Assembly (NCBI GenBank): GCA_028820215.1
Contig: JAPPKD010000317.1
Coordinates: 1-48,754 of the forward strand
From: Spirochaetaceae bacterium
GTDB taxonomy: Bacteria > Spirochaetota > Spirochaetia > SZUA-6 > Bin103
Length of the DNA stretch: 48,754 nt
Direction of reading: 5' to 3'
How positions within the stretch are numbered: the first letter of the stretch is position 1; the number at the start of each line of letters is the position of its first letter. Made by a program: the position numbers and the translations under genes. The notes beneath the pieces were generated by a model that saw only the letters and a program-made list of their open reading frames with translations, was not told the origin of the DNA and did no database searches. Shown piece after piece: positions 15,664 through 23,623 of this stretch.

Positions 15664-18402
15664 ATGACTCCTACCGTGACGGACACACCGACAGGGACCG
15701 CGGCCGATGGCGCCGCCGGCAGCCTGACCACCAAGGTCACCGAGCTGCTCAATCAGGAAAAGTGGACCCGAGCTGCGCTGAACAGCTACGTGACGTCCAA
15801 CTTCGTCGAACTCGACAACCTGCTGGAGGACGCGAGGAAGGAGGACTGCGAGACGGAGCTGTTGGAGCTCTGCGAAGAGCACCTGCGCAGCAATCGCAAC
15901 AGCATCATCGCCCTGTACCTGTCCGGCATCGTGTCGATCGGCCGCCGACTGGTGGACGACTCCAACCTGGTTCTGCTGGTGAACATCTTCACCGACAACC
16001 ACAAGTGGAATATCGTCGAGTATCTGTGCAATCGCATCCTCGAGTTCGGAGAGAACCGCTTCGCGCTGAGAACGCTCGCCGAGAGCTACGACAACAAGAA
16101 CGAAGAAGCGGCGAAACTCGAGGTGTACGAGCGGCTGATACGCGTCGACTACGAGGAGGCGGACTTCGTCAAGGTGCTCGCCCGCAACCGCGAGCAGGCG
16201 GGCGACATAGGCGGCGCGGTCAATTACTACCGAAAGGCGCTGCACCGCTATATCAACAAGCGGAACTACGCGAACATCAAGGAGGTGTGGGAGCGCCTGA
16301 TCGAGCACCGGCCGGACGATACGGAGTTCTATCTGCAACTCGAGCGCAAGGTCGCCCGCACGGTCAGCGAGGAACGGGCCGTGGCGCTTCTGGAGGCGCT
16401 GTATCCCCACTACTACGAGAAGGAGGACTGGGACACCACCATCGAGATCCTCAAGCGCATTCTGCGCTATGAGCCGAAGAACACGGAGGCGCGCGCCCAG
16501 ATCGCCGAGGCGTATACCGAGAAGCACGCCGGCCACAGCCATCTGGACGAGTACCTGCGCATTTCCAACCTGACTCAGGCGTGGCGCAACGCCCAGGAAG
16601 CGATCGCGGACTTCGAGAAGCACATCGCCTTCGACGCCGGCAACTTCGTGTTCCACCGCAGTTGGGGCATAGGGCGAATCTCCGCGATCGACGATGATGA
16701 GATCACCGTCGACTTTCCCAAGAAACGCAACCACCGGATGTCGCTGAAGATGGCCGTCAGCGCACTGAAGATCCTGGCCAGGGACCACTTCTGGGTGCAG
16801 AAGGCCACCACCTCCCGCACCAGGCTGCGGGACGGCGTCAAGAGCGATCCGGCGGCGACCCTGCGTTCCATCATCCGGAGTTTCGGCAATCAGGCCGACA
16901 TGAAGCGCATCAAGATGGAGCTCGTCCCCCGTATTCTGACCGCCTCGGAGTGGTCCAAGTGGAGCACGGCGGCGCGACGCATTCTGAAGACCGACCCGTC
17001 CTTCGGCAGCCACGAGGAGAAGCTGGACACGTACGTGGTGCGCGACACTCCGATCTCCTACGAGGAGAAGACGTTCAACAAGTTCTCGGCGGAAAAGTCG
17101 TTCTTCGGACGGGTCTCCATCCTGCAGGACTACCTGCAGAACGCCAGTCCCGACTCCGAGTACTTCAGCGAGATGTTCTCCTACTTCAGCGGGTTCCTGA
17201 AGGCCTACACGGTGGCCAACGATCAGGTGATCGCGAGCTTCCTCCTGGTACAGCAGATCGGCAAGAAGCATCCCTACCTCGCCACCGATGTCGACCGCGA
17301 GTTCGCCGACCTGCTCGGACAGGTCGACGATCTGGAGGAATTGTTCCTGGCACTGGACAACAATGAGCTGCGCAAGGACTTCCTCGCGCACGTGCGCGAG
17401 GAAGTCGCGGACTGGCCGGCGGTCTACTCCCGTTTCTTCTATCTGCAGCCGAGCCGGCTGCTGGTGGACGCCCTCATCAACAACAAGGAGTTCGATTCAC
17501 TGGAGCGGATCGTCGCCAAGGTGTTCGAAAGCTATCGCGACCTGCGCGAGCCGTTCGTATGGCTGTTGCGCAACTGCGAAGACGAAGCCTGGTTCACGAG
17601 CGTGGCCGCCAGGCAGGAGAAGTGCCTGACCGCGCTGATCCACCTGCTCGATCTCACCTACCGCGACATCGAGAACAGGCGCGACGTCTCCGCCGGCCGA
17701 CGCCTCAACAAGCAGATCCACGACTACCTGTTCAAGGACGGCAACCTGCTCCGCTTTACCCTTCTGGCAGACCTGGACACGATCACCCGCGTCCATTCGA
17801 TGGTCGCCGACATCGAGCACCTGGATCCGTCGATCAAGATCCGTCTCAAGGAGAAGATCACGGATCGGTTTCCCGAGTTCGAGTCGGTCGGCGAGCCGCT
17901 GGCAGTGGAACGCACGCGCGCCGGCCTGTTGGTCACGCGCGGCGGTTACGAAACCAAGCAGCGTGAGCTTCGCCACCTGATCGAGATGGAGATCCCGCTC
18001 AACTCCAAGGAGATCGGCCTGGCGATGCAGAAGGGAGACCTGCGCGAGAACGCCGAATACAAGGCCGCGCTCGAAAAGCAGGAGCTGCTGAAGAGCTCCG
18101 CGTCACGGCTCCAGGAAGAGCTGCAGGAGGCACAGATCTTCGACTCCGGTCAGGTCGACGATCAGACGGTGTCATTCGGGACCACGGTGCGTCTGACCAA
18201 CGTCGCCACCGGTGATAACGAGCACTTCACCATCCTCGGTCCGTGGGAGTCGGACCCGGCGAGAAACGTGATCTCGTATCTGTCCCCGCTCGGCGCCGAG
18301 CTGTGGAATCATCGTCCCGAAGACGTGCTGCAGTTCACGATCAACGAGAAGCCGTTTCATTATCGGGTGGACAGCATCGAGCGGGCCGAGGCTCTGCACT
18401 AG
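15664..18402 (+). CDS. greA: Giant GreA: helical-repeat region fused to transcript-cleavage factor
   Basis: The C-terminal ~150 residues (from about 763) are a complete GreA. They hold a coiled-coil finger whose tip bears the acidic catalytic pair in KGDLRENAEYKAA, then the FKBP-like domain with VSFGTTVRL and the closing DVLQFTINEKP. By family, Gre stimulates RNA cleavage in backtracked RNA polymerase. The preceding ~760 residues are helical repeats with a distinct beta-rich insert around residue 330 (SWGIGRISAIDDDEITVDF). This long form is known from spirochaetes and chlamydiae; ordinary GreA is ~158 residues. I chose ATG 15664, preceded by GAGG at 5 nt; in-frame ATGs at 15598 and 15625 are alternatives. 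It is convergent with murJ, with a 24-bp gap. Confidence 0.95.
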   Translation: MTPTVTDTPTGTAADGAAGSLTTKVTELLNQEKWTRAALNSYVTSNFVELDNLLEDARKEDCETELLELCEEHLRSNRNSIIALYLSGIVSIGRRLVDDSNLVLLVNIFTDNHKWNIVEYLCNRILEFGENRFALRTLAESYDNKNEEAAKLEVYERLIRVDYEEADFVKVLARNREQAGDIGGAVNYYRKALHRYINKRNYANIKEVWERLIEHRPDDTEFYLQLERKVARTVSEERAVALLEALYPHYYEKEDWDTTIEILKRILRYEPKNTEARAQIAEAYTEKHAGHSHLDEYLRISNLTQAWRNAQEAIADFEKHIAFDAGNFVFHRSWGIGRISAIDDDEITVDFPKKRNHRMSLKMAVSALKILARDHFWVQKATTSRTRLRDGVKSDPAATLRSIIRSFGNQADMKRIKMELVPRILTASEWSKWSTAARRILKTDPSFGSHEEKLDTYVVRDTPISYEEKTFNKFSAEKSFFGRVSILQDYLQNASPDSEYFSEMFSYFSGFLKAYTVANDQVIASFLLVQQIGKKHPYLATDVDREFADLLGQVDDLEELFLALDNNELRKDFLAHVREEVADWPAVYSRFFYLQPSRLLVDALINNKEFDSLERIVAKVFESYRDLREPFVWLLRNCEDEAWFTSVAARQEKCLTALIHLLDLTYRDIENRRDVSAGRRLNKQIHDYLFKDGNLLRFTLLADLDTITRVHSMVADIEHLDPSIKIRLKEKITDRFPEFESVGEPLAVERTRAGLLVTRGGYETKQRELRHLIEMEIPLNSKEIGLAMQKGDLRENAEYKAALEKQELLKSSASRLQEELQEAQIFDSGQVDDQTVSFGTTVRLTNVATGDNEHFTILGPWESDPARNVISYLSPLGAELWNHRPEDVLQFTINEKPFHYRVDSIERAEALH

Positions 18403-18426
18403 GCCGCAGTCCCTCTGTCCGAGGCG

Positions 18427-19986
18427 TCAGGGCTCGGGGTGTTCGGGACGCCGCAAGGCGAGTTGCCGGACGAATGGCAGGCCGACGAGCCTGTACAGCA
18501 CGATCGTGACCAGCGCGGCCGCCGCGACCACGCCCACGAGCAACGCCACGTGCTCCACGCCGGCTGGTCCCTCTCGTGGATCGGGCAGCCGGGAGGAGGC
18601 GATCCACATGAGGGCGCCTGCCGGCGCCACACCGGCCGCCACCTGCAGAGCACCCCGTGCCAGAACTCTCCACGCCACGACGCGGGAAGGCAGCGCCAGC
18701 AGCAGCGTCCCGGCCGAGAACGCCGCGGAGTTGGCAAGGGCGAGCCCGGCCACTCCCAGCGCCGTCTCCTTCCACCACAGCGACAGGGCCACATCGACGA
18801 CGGCGACCACGATGGCGGCCCGAAGAGCCCGGCGGGGAGCGTCCAGCGCATAGCAGAGACGCTGGAGAAAGGTGAACACGCCGACGCTGGGCAAGCCGAT
18901 GGCGAAACCGCGCAGCACGGCGGCGGTCAACTCGGTGGCTTCGGCGTCAAAGAGTCCGCGCTGCAGGGCGGCATGGACGATGGAGTCCCCGAGCAGGAGG
19001 TAAGCGACCGCTGCGGGCACGAGGAGCGCGGCAAGCGTCACCATTCCGTCCGTCGCGCTGCGGCGCAACTCCGTGGTTCGATTGTCGGCCGCCATCTCGG
19101 CCAGTCGCGGAAATGCCGCGGTTGCCACGGACACCGACAGCACCCCCAGCGGCAACTGGAAGAAGACCACCGCGTAGTAGATCGCGCTGGTGCTGCCGTC
19201 GCCGAGGCCGCTGGCCAACAGGAACGAGACCTGCTGCATGACCGCGAACACCAGAGCCGAGGCGACCGCCGGCCCCCAGCCGCGCAGGATCCGGCGCATC
19301 CGATCGTCGAACCGCAGGCGTGGCACGATGCTGAAGCCGCGGTGCAGGAAGGCCGGCACCTGGAACAGGAGCTGAAGTACGCCGCCTGCCAGGACTCCGG
19401 CGGCAGCCGCAAGGATACCCCAGCGAGGCGCCAGGACAAGAACGCTGGCGATCACGCCGACCGAGAACAGCAGCGGCGCGAGCGCGGGCACCACGAACGC
19501 GTTGCGAGCGTGCAGGGCGCCCATGAGCACCGCGGCCGCCCCGGCCAGTGCGGCGTACGGCACCATGAGGCGGAACAGCCCGACGGCGCTTGCCATCTTC
19601 TCCGGTTCGGGAAAGGCGACGAGGACGCGCGTGATCGGCGCGGCGGCGATCGCCGCGACCGCGATCAACGGCACGGTGACGGCGAGCTGCAGGCCGAACG
19701 CCGACCGTACCAGCTCGACCTGCGCCCGCGGATCGCGGTCGCGGGCCAGAGCCGGTACCAGTGCGGCGGAGAAGGCGCCCTCGGCCAGAAGACGGCGCAG
19801 GGTGTTGGGAACCTGGAACATGACGGTGAAGACGTCGACGGTGCCGCCGGCTCCGAACACGGCGGCGAGCACCGCCGCGCGTACGAAGCCGAGCGCCCGG
19901 CTGGCCGCGGTACAGGCCATGAGCACGGCCGCCGTCCGCTCGGTCCCGCCGGAAGCGGCGGCGCGGGCGGTCTGACCGGTACTCAC
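18427..19986 (-). CDS. murJ: Lipid II flippase MurJ
   Basis: This polytopic inner-membrane protein of 519 residues has about 14 predicted helices. The MurJ/MviN N-terminal signature is clear: SRALGFVRAAVLAAVFGAG, then VPNTLRRLLAEGAFSAALVP. By family it flips lipid-linked peptidoglycan precursor to the periplasmic face. The GTG start overlaps the tgt stop as GTGA. It is the last gene of the lptF-lptG-tgt-murJ unit. Confidence 0.95.
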   Translation of the reverse strand: MSTGQTARAAASGGTERTAAVLMACTAASRALGFVRAAVLAAVFGAGGTVDVFTVMFQVPNTLRRLLAEGAFSAALVPALARDRDPRAQVELVRSAFGLQLAVTVPLIAVAAIAAAPITRVLVAFPEPEKMASAVGLFRLMVPYAALAGAAAVLMGALHARNAFVVPALAPLLFSVGVIASVLVLAPRWGILAAAAGVLAGGVLQLLFQVPAFLHRGFSIVPRLRFDDRMRRILRGWGPAVASALVFAVMQQVSFLLASGLGDGSTSAIYYAVVFFQLPLGVLSVSVATAAFPRLAEMAADNRTTELRRSATDGMVTLAALLVPAAVAYLLLGDSIVHAALQRGLFDAEATELTAAVLRGFAIGLPSVGVFTFLQRLCYALDAPRRALRAAIVVAVVDVALSLWWKETALGVAGLALANSAAFSAGTLLLALPSRVVAWRVLARGALQVAAGVAPAGALMWIASSRLPDPREGPAGVEHVALLVGVVAAAALVTIVLYRLVGLPFVRQLALRRPEHPEP

Positions 19987-21122
19987 GGGCGTTCGTCTGC
20001 GCTCGACCGATCCAGGTACCTGTCGAGAAAGCCGCTCTTGAAGGCGGCGAACCCGCCGGCGGCGATCGCCTCTCGCACGGACTCCATCAGGGCCGCCATG
20101 AAGGCCAGGTTGTGGTAGGTCGTCAGCACCGCAGCCATGATTTCGCGCGCCTTGAACAGGTGGCGGAGATAGGCACGGCTATGTGCCGCGCACACCGCGC
20201 ACGCGCACTCGGCGTCGAGAGGATCGTCACGAAGGGAGGCGCTCCCGGTGCGCAGCGACAGGGTGCCGGCACGCGTGAGCGCCAGCGCGTTGCGCGCGAC
20301 CCGCGTGGGATACACGGAATCGAACAGGTCCACGCCGTGCTCGACTCCGCACAGGATCAGGTCGGGGCTACCGACGCCCATCAGGTACCGGGGCCGCTCC
20401 GGATCGAGCAACGGCGCGGTGTGGGCGACGGTCGCTTCGAAGCGGGCAGCAGACTCCCCTATCGACAGTCCGCCGATCGCGCTTCCGGGCAGGTCGAGTG
20501 CCCGGATCTGTGATGCCGACCGCGCGCGCAGGTCGGGGAACAGGCCTCCCTGCACGATGCCCCAGAGTTGCTGGTCGGTCGTCGTGCTTCCACACCGCCA
20601 CCGTGCGGCCGCCCGGGCTGCCCAGCGTGCGGTAAGCTCCGCGGCCTGCTCCGCTCCGGCGTGATCGACATCCGCCGCCGAGCACACGTCCAGCGGCATG
20701 ATGACGTCGCTGCCGAGGGCGGTCTGGACATCGACGACCGACTCCGGGGTCAGCCGGTGCCGCGATCCGTCCAGGTGAGACCGGAAGGCCACTCCATCAT
20801 TGTCCACGTTGCGCAGGGGCGCCAGGGAGAATACCTGGAAGCCTCCCGAGTCGGTCAGCAGGTTGCCCTGCCACGCCATGAATCGGTGGAGTCCGCCGTG
20901 GCGGGCAACGGTGTCGACGCCGGGACGCAGGTAGAGATGGTAGGAATTGGCCAGCACCATCCGGAAGCCCAGGTCGAGCAGGTCGCGCGGCCAGACCGCC
21001 TTCACCGATGCGTTCGTCCCTACCGGCATGAACGCGGGGGTGCTCACGGTACCGTGCGGCAACGTCAGGATGGCCGCGCGGGCGGCCGAGCGCGTGTCGC
21101 GTGCGTCGATCCGGAAATTCAC
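19983..21122 (-). CDS. tgt: tRNA-guanine transglycosylase
   Basis: Tgt swaps G34 for preQ1 in GUN-anticodon tRNAs, the base-exchange step of queuosine synthesis. The 379-residue protein has the general-acid motif TDSGGFQVFSL, the nucleophile Asp in LFDSVYPTRVARN, and the zinc ligands CACAVC plus a later His in TTYHNLAF. The start is GTG 21122, which overlaps the lptG stop as GTGA and begins the first strand (NFRIDARD). The open frame extends upstream into lptG but has no family similarity there. Confidence 0.97.
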   Translation of the reverse strand: MNFRIDARDTRSAARAAILTLPHGTVSTPAFMPVGTNASVKAVWPRDLLDLGFRMVLANSYHLYLRPGVDTVARHGGLHRFMAWQGNLLTDSGGFQVFSLAPLRNVDNDGVAFRSHLDGSRHRLTPESVVDVQTALGSDVIMPLDVCSAADVDHAGAEQAAELTARWAARAAARWRCGSTTTDQQLWGIVQGGLFPDLRARSASQIRALDLPGSAIGGLSIGESAARFEATVAHTAPLLDPERPRYLMGVGSPDLILCGVEHGVDLFDSVYPTRVARNALALTRAGTLSLRTGSASLRDDPLDAECACAVCAAHSRAYLRHLFKAREIMAAVLTTYHNLAFMAALMESVREAIAAGGFAAFKSGFLDRYLDRSSADERP

Positions 21123-22195
21123 GTGCGTGCCCGCCACAGCATGACAGTGCCCAGCACCAGAAAGACCACGGCCGATAGTGAGGCGCCGAGCAGCGGCGGT
21201 ATCACATCGGTCTTGGCCAGGATGTGGGCAACCATCTGCAGGACGAAGTAGCCGACCGAGCCGATCAGGGCGATCAGCATGCTGGCCAGCAGCACGTTGC
21301 GCCGCAGCATCCCGCCGACCGCCGCGGCGATCACGGACACCACGAACGGCGTGACGGCGAATCCTGCCTTGGCATACAGATCGGTCTGCGCCGACCGATA
21401 GGGCAATCCGGCGCGGCGGAGCGTTCGCACCCACGTCCAGCCCTCGCGCAGGGTCATGTCGGCCACGTCGCGGGATTCCTGACGGAAGGTGTCGGGGCCG
21501 GGTGCGTAGTGGTCGGACGACTCGGCGATGCTCTCCTGGATCAGCCGCTCTCCGGCAGCGTCCCACCGATAGTGCCGGACGTCGTGGAGCATCCAGCGGT
21601 CGTCCTTCCACTCGGCGCGCGCGGCGTCGGTGCGGCTGGCGAGCCGGCCGTCCGCCGTCCGCTCGACGACGGTCAGCCCGCGCAACGCTCCTTCACGGTC
21701 GTTGTAGTAGTCGGCGCGGTACACGCGCCGCCCTCCCCCGTCCAGGACCGTGACGTCCGTGTTGTTGAGAAACAGCGAGTGGCCGACAGCCGCGCGGTAC
21801 CGCTCGTTGTAGGCGCGCAGGGCGGGCGTGCCGATGCCTTCGTCGAAGGCCAGCAGGCCCGGCGATGCGATCAGGCCGACCAGGAGCAGCGGGCTCATGA
21901 AGCTGCGCAGTCCGACGCCCGCGCCGAGGACGGCGATCAGCTCGTTGCGGGCCTGGATCGTACCGAGCGTATACGTGATCGCAAACAGCAGCCCGATCGG
22001 CACCGCGAACCGGGCCGCCGTAGGCGCGTACAGTGCGGCGATGCCGGCGATCTGAGCGACGCTCACCTCGTTGGCGGCGAAGGCCGAAAGCTTCGGATAC
22101 AGGTCGACCAGGAGCAGTATCAGCACGAAGAAGGCGGCGGCCGCCGCGAACACGGGCAGGAATGCGCGCACCAGCATGCGTTGCAGGATGTTCAT
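21119..22195 (-). CDS. lptG: LptG-type permease (YjgP/YjgQ family)
   Basis: The 358-residue protein has membrane helices clustered at the N-terminus (about 10-30, 50-75 and 95-120) and C-terminus (about 265-355), with a periplasmic jellyroll-like domain between. This is the LptF/LptG layout, and RAFLPVFAAAAAFFVLILLL and FAVPIGLLFAITYTLGTIQA are characteristic. By family it pairs with LptF and the ATPase LptB to pull lipopolysaccharide, or a related lipid, out of the inner membrane. ATG 22195 overlaps the lptF stop as ATGA. LptF/LptG-like genes occur even in spirochaetes without classical LPS, so the cargo is open. Confidence 0.92.
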   Translation of the reverse strand: MNILQRMLVRAFLPVFAAAAAFFVLILLLVDLYPKLSAFAANEVSVAQIAGIAALYAPTAARFAVPIGLLFAITYTLGTIQARNELIAVLGAGVGLRSFMSPLLLVGLIASPGLLAFDEGIGTPALRAYNERYRAAVGHSLFLNNTDVTVLDGGGRRVYRADYYNDREGALRGLTVVERTADGRLASRTDAARAEWKDDRWMLHDVRHYRWDAAGERLIQESIAESSDHYAPGPDTFRQESRDVADMTLREGWTWVRTLRRAGLPYRSAQTDLYAKAGFAVTPFVVSVIAAAVGGMLRRNVLLASMLIALIGSVGYFVLQMVAHILAKTDVIPPLLGASLSAVVFLVLGTVMLWRART

Positions 22196-23463
22196 CGGGC
22201 GCGGTTCAGCACGGCGATCGCGCCTGCGGCCACCAGCACGACGGCGTTCGGCAGCCACACCGGCAGCGCCGGTGCGAAGCCGGCGCGCAGCGAGGTCGTC
22301 TCGCCGACGGTCAGCAGCGTCCAATAAAGAAAGCAGAGGCAGATGCCGACCAGGAAGCCGAACGTTCGCCCTGACCGCCGTGCAAGCAGGCCGGCGGGCA
22401 GGGCAAGAGCCATGAAGGCAAGGCAGGCCAGCGGTATCGCGTACTTCTTGTGAAGCTCCAGCAGGTAGGTATGCACGGTGCGTTCCGAGGCCGTCCGGCG
22501 CAGGCTCCGCTCGAATCCGGTGGTGATGGCAGCGATCCGGTCGCGCTCGTCCGGCAGGCGTCCGGGGTCCGCCGCGACAGTCCGCTCGGCTGCGGCCACC
22601 TCCGCGAGCAGCCGATAGCGTTCGCTTTCCCGCGTGTCGGCGCGCTGTTCCCCTTCGGTTTCCAATCGTACCTGCATGCCCCGGATCTCGCGACGCAGGT
22701 CGACCGAGCTCATCTGGTCCGGGCCGGCGGCGCTGAGAGCGCCGCTGACGTCGCGGAGCAGGATGTTGTACTCCATGGAGTCCGCCCGCAGGTACTCGTG
22801 CCGCGTCTCGTCGATTTCCGCGACGTGGGAGAACACGTCCTTCAGGTGCAGCGATATGACACCGTCCTGGGCGGTGCTCTCCGCGAAGGAGGCGCTGCCG
22901 GCGATGATGAGCCTTCGCTCGTCCGTGGCCGTCCGGTCCAGGATCAGGGGCGCCTCGATGGTACCGCCGTCGATCGCTCCGGTCACGATCGCCATCCCCT
23001 CGTAGCGCTCGACGGCAAACGGCTCCAGCTCCACCGATGGATTGGTGGCGAGCATGCGGCGGTAGGTTCGGCTGAACTCGATGTTGCTGGCCGGCAGCAG
23101 CAGATCGTTGAAGACGAACGACAGGCCGGAAAGGATGACGCCGGCGGCGGCAAGCGGCAGGAACAGGCGTCGCAGGGGGATGCCCGCTGCCATGACGGCG
23201 ATGACCTCATTGTCGGCCGAGAGGCGGCTGACCGCCATCAGCGCCCCGAGCAGCGTCCCGAACGGAACCGAGTAGAAGACGATCAATGGCAGGGAGAACA
23301 GCATCAGGCGCGCCACCTCCCCGATCGGTACCTGGTTCGCGAAGATCTGCTCCGCGGTGACCAACAGGACGTTGGCGACGAACACGAAGAAGAAGAACAG
23401 GAAGGCCACCAGGAACGCGGACAGGAACTCGCGCGCCACGTAGCGCGATATCACGCCGAACAA
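22192..23463 (-). CDS. lptF: LptF-type permease (YjgP/YjgQ family)
   Basis: The 423-residue protein is the first of two tandem YjgP/YjgQ permeases. The N-terminal helices include YVAREFLSAFLVAFLFFFFV and VPFGTLLGALMAVSRL. A periplasmic domain of ~170 residues carries a charged coiled segment (RGMQVRLETEGEQRADTRES), and the C-terminal helices begin about residue 335. By family it forms the inner-membrane LptFG channel. The start is TTG 23463, supported by AGGAG 9 nt upstream. Its 160-bp leader holds a 15-bp palindrome and other symmetry elements, and is the only large gap before the four-gene unit. Confidence 0.92.
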   Translation of the reverse strand: MFGVISRYVAREFLSAFLVAFLFFFFVFVANVLLVTAEQIFANQVPIGEVARLMLFSLPLIVFYSVPFGTLLGALMAVSRLSADNEVIAVMAAGIPLRRLFLPLAAAGVILSGLSFVFNDLLLPASNIEFSRTYRRMLATNPSVELEPFAVERYEGMAIVTGAIDGGTIEAPLILDRTATDERRLIIAGSASFAESTAQDGVISLHLKDVFSHVAEIDETRHEYLRADSMEYNILLRDVSGALSAAGPDQMSSVDLRREIRGMQVRLETEGEQRADTRESERYRLLAEVAAAERTVAADPGRLPDERDRIAAITTGFERSLRRTASERTVHTYLLELHKKYAIPLACLAFMALALPAGLLARRSGRTFGFLVGICLCFLYWTLLTVGETTSLRAGFAPALPVWLPNAVVLVAAGAIAVLNRAR

Positions 23464-23554
23464 CGGCCTGCGCTCCTGCCATCCACCGGCAACGCGCTAG
23501 TACCCATCGAACAGATGTCGACGGGTGGCATGGGTCGCTACACGGGCCTCAGGC

Positions 23555-23569
23555 GCGCTGGACCAGCGC
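23555..23569. promoter_or_regulatory. Perfect 15-bp palindrome in the lptF leader
   Basis: GCGCTGG-A-CCAGCGC is a perfect 7+1+7 palindrome. Its one-base centre cannot form a normal hairpin loop, so a dimeric protein-binding site fits better. It lies ~90 nt upstream of the lptF start. A separate imperfect inverted repeat (23497-23512 against 23611-23627) brackets the same region. Confidence 0.4.
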
Positions 23570-23597
23570 TCACAAGGCCGAGTTCCCGTAGCACGCA

Positions 23598-23621
23598 CCC
23601 CCAAACTACAGTTTGATGGGG
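23598..23621 (-). terminator. Hairpin directly after the propeller gene
   Basis: Two nt after the TAG stop, the minus strand reads a CCCC arm, a 2-nt bulge, then CAAAC-TGTA-GTTTG and GGGG. This gives a 9-pair stem that would end the rimP-to-propeller transcript before lptF. No U-tract follows, so it may be a weak or Rho-assisted terminator. Confidence 0.45.
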
Positions 23622-23623
23622 TA

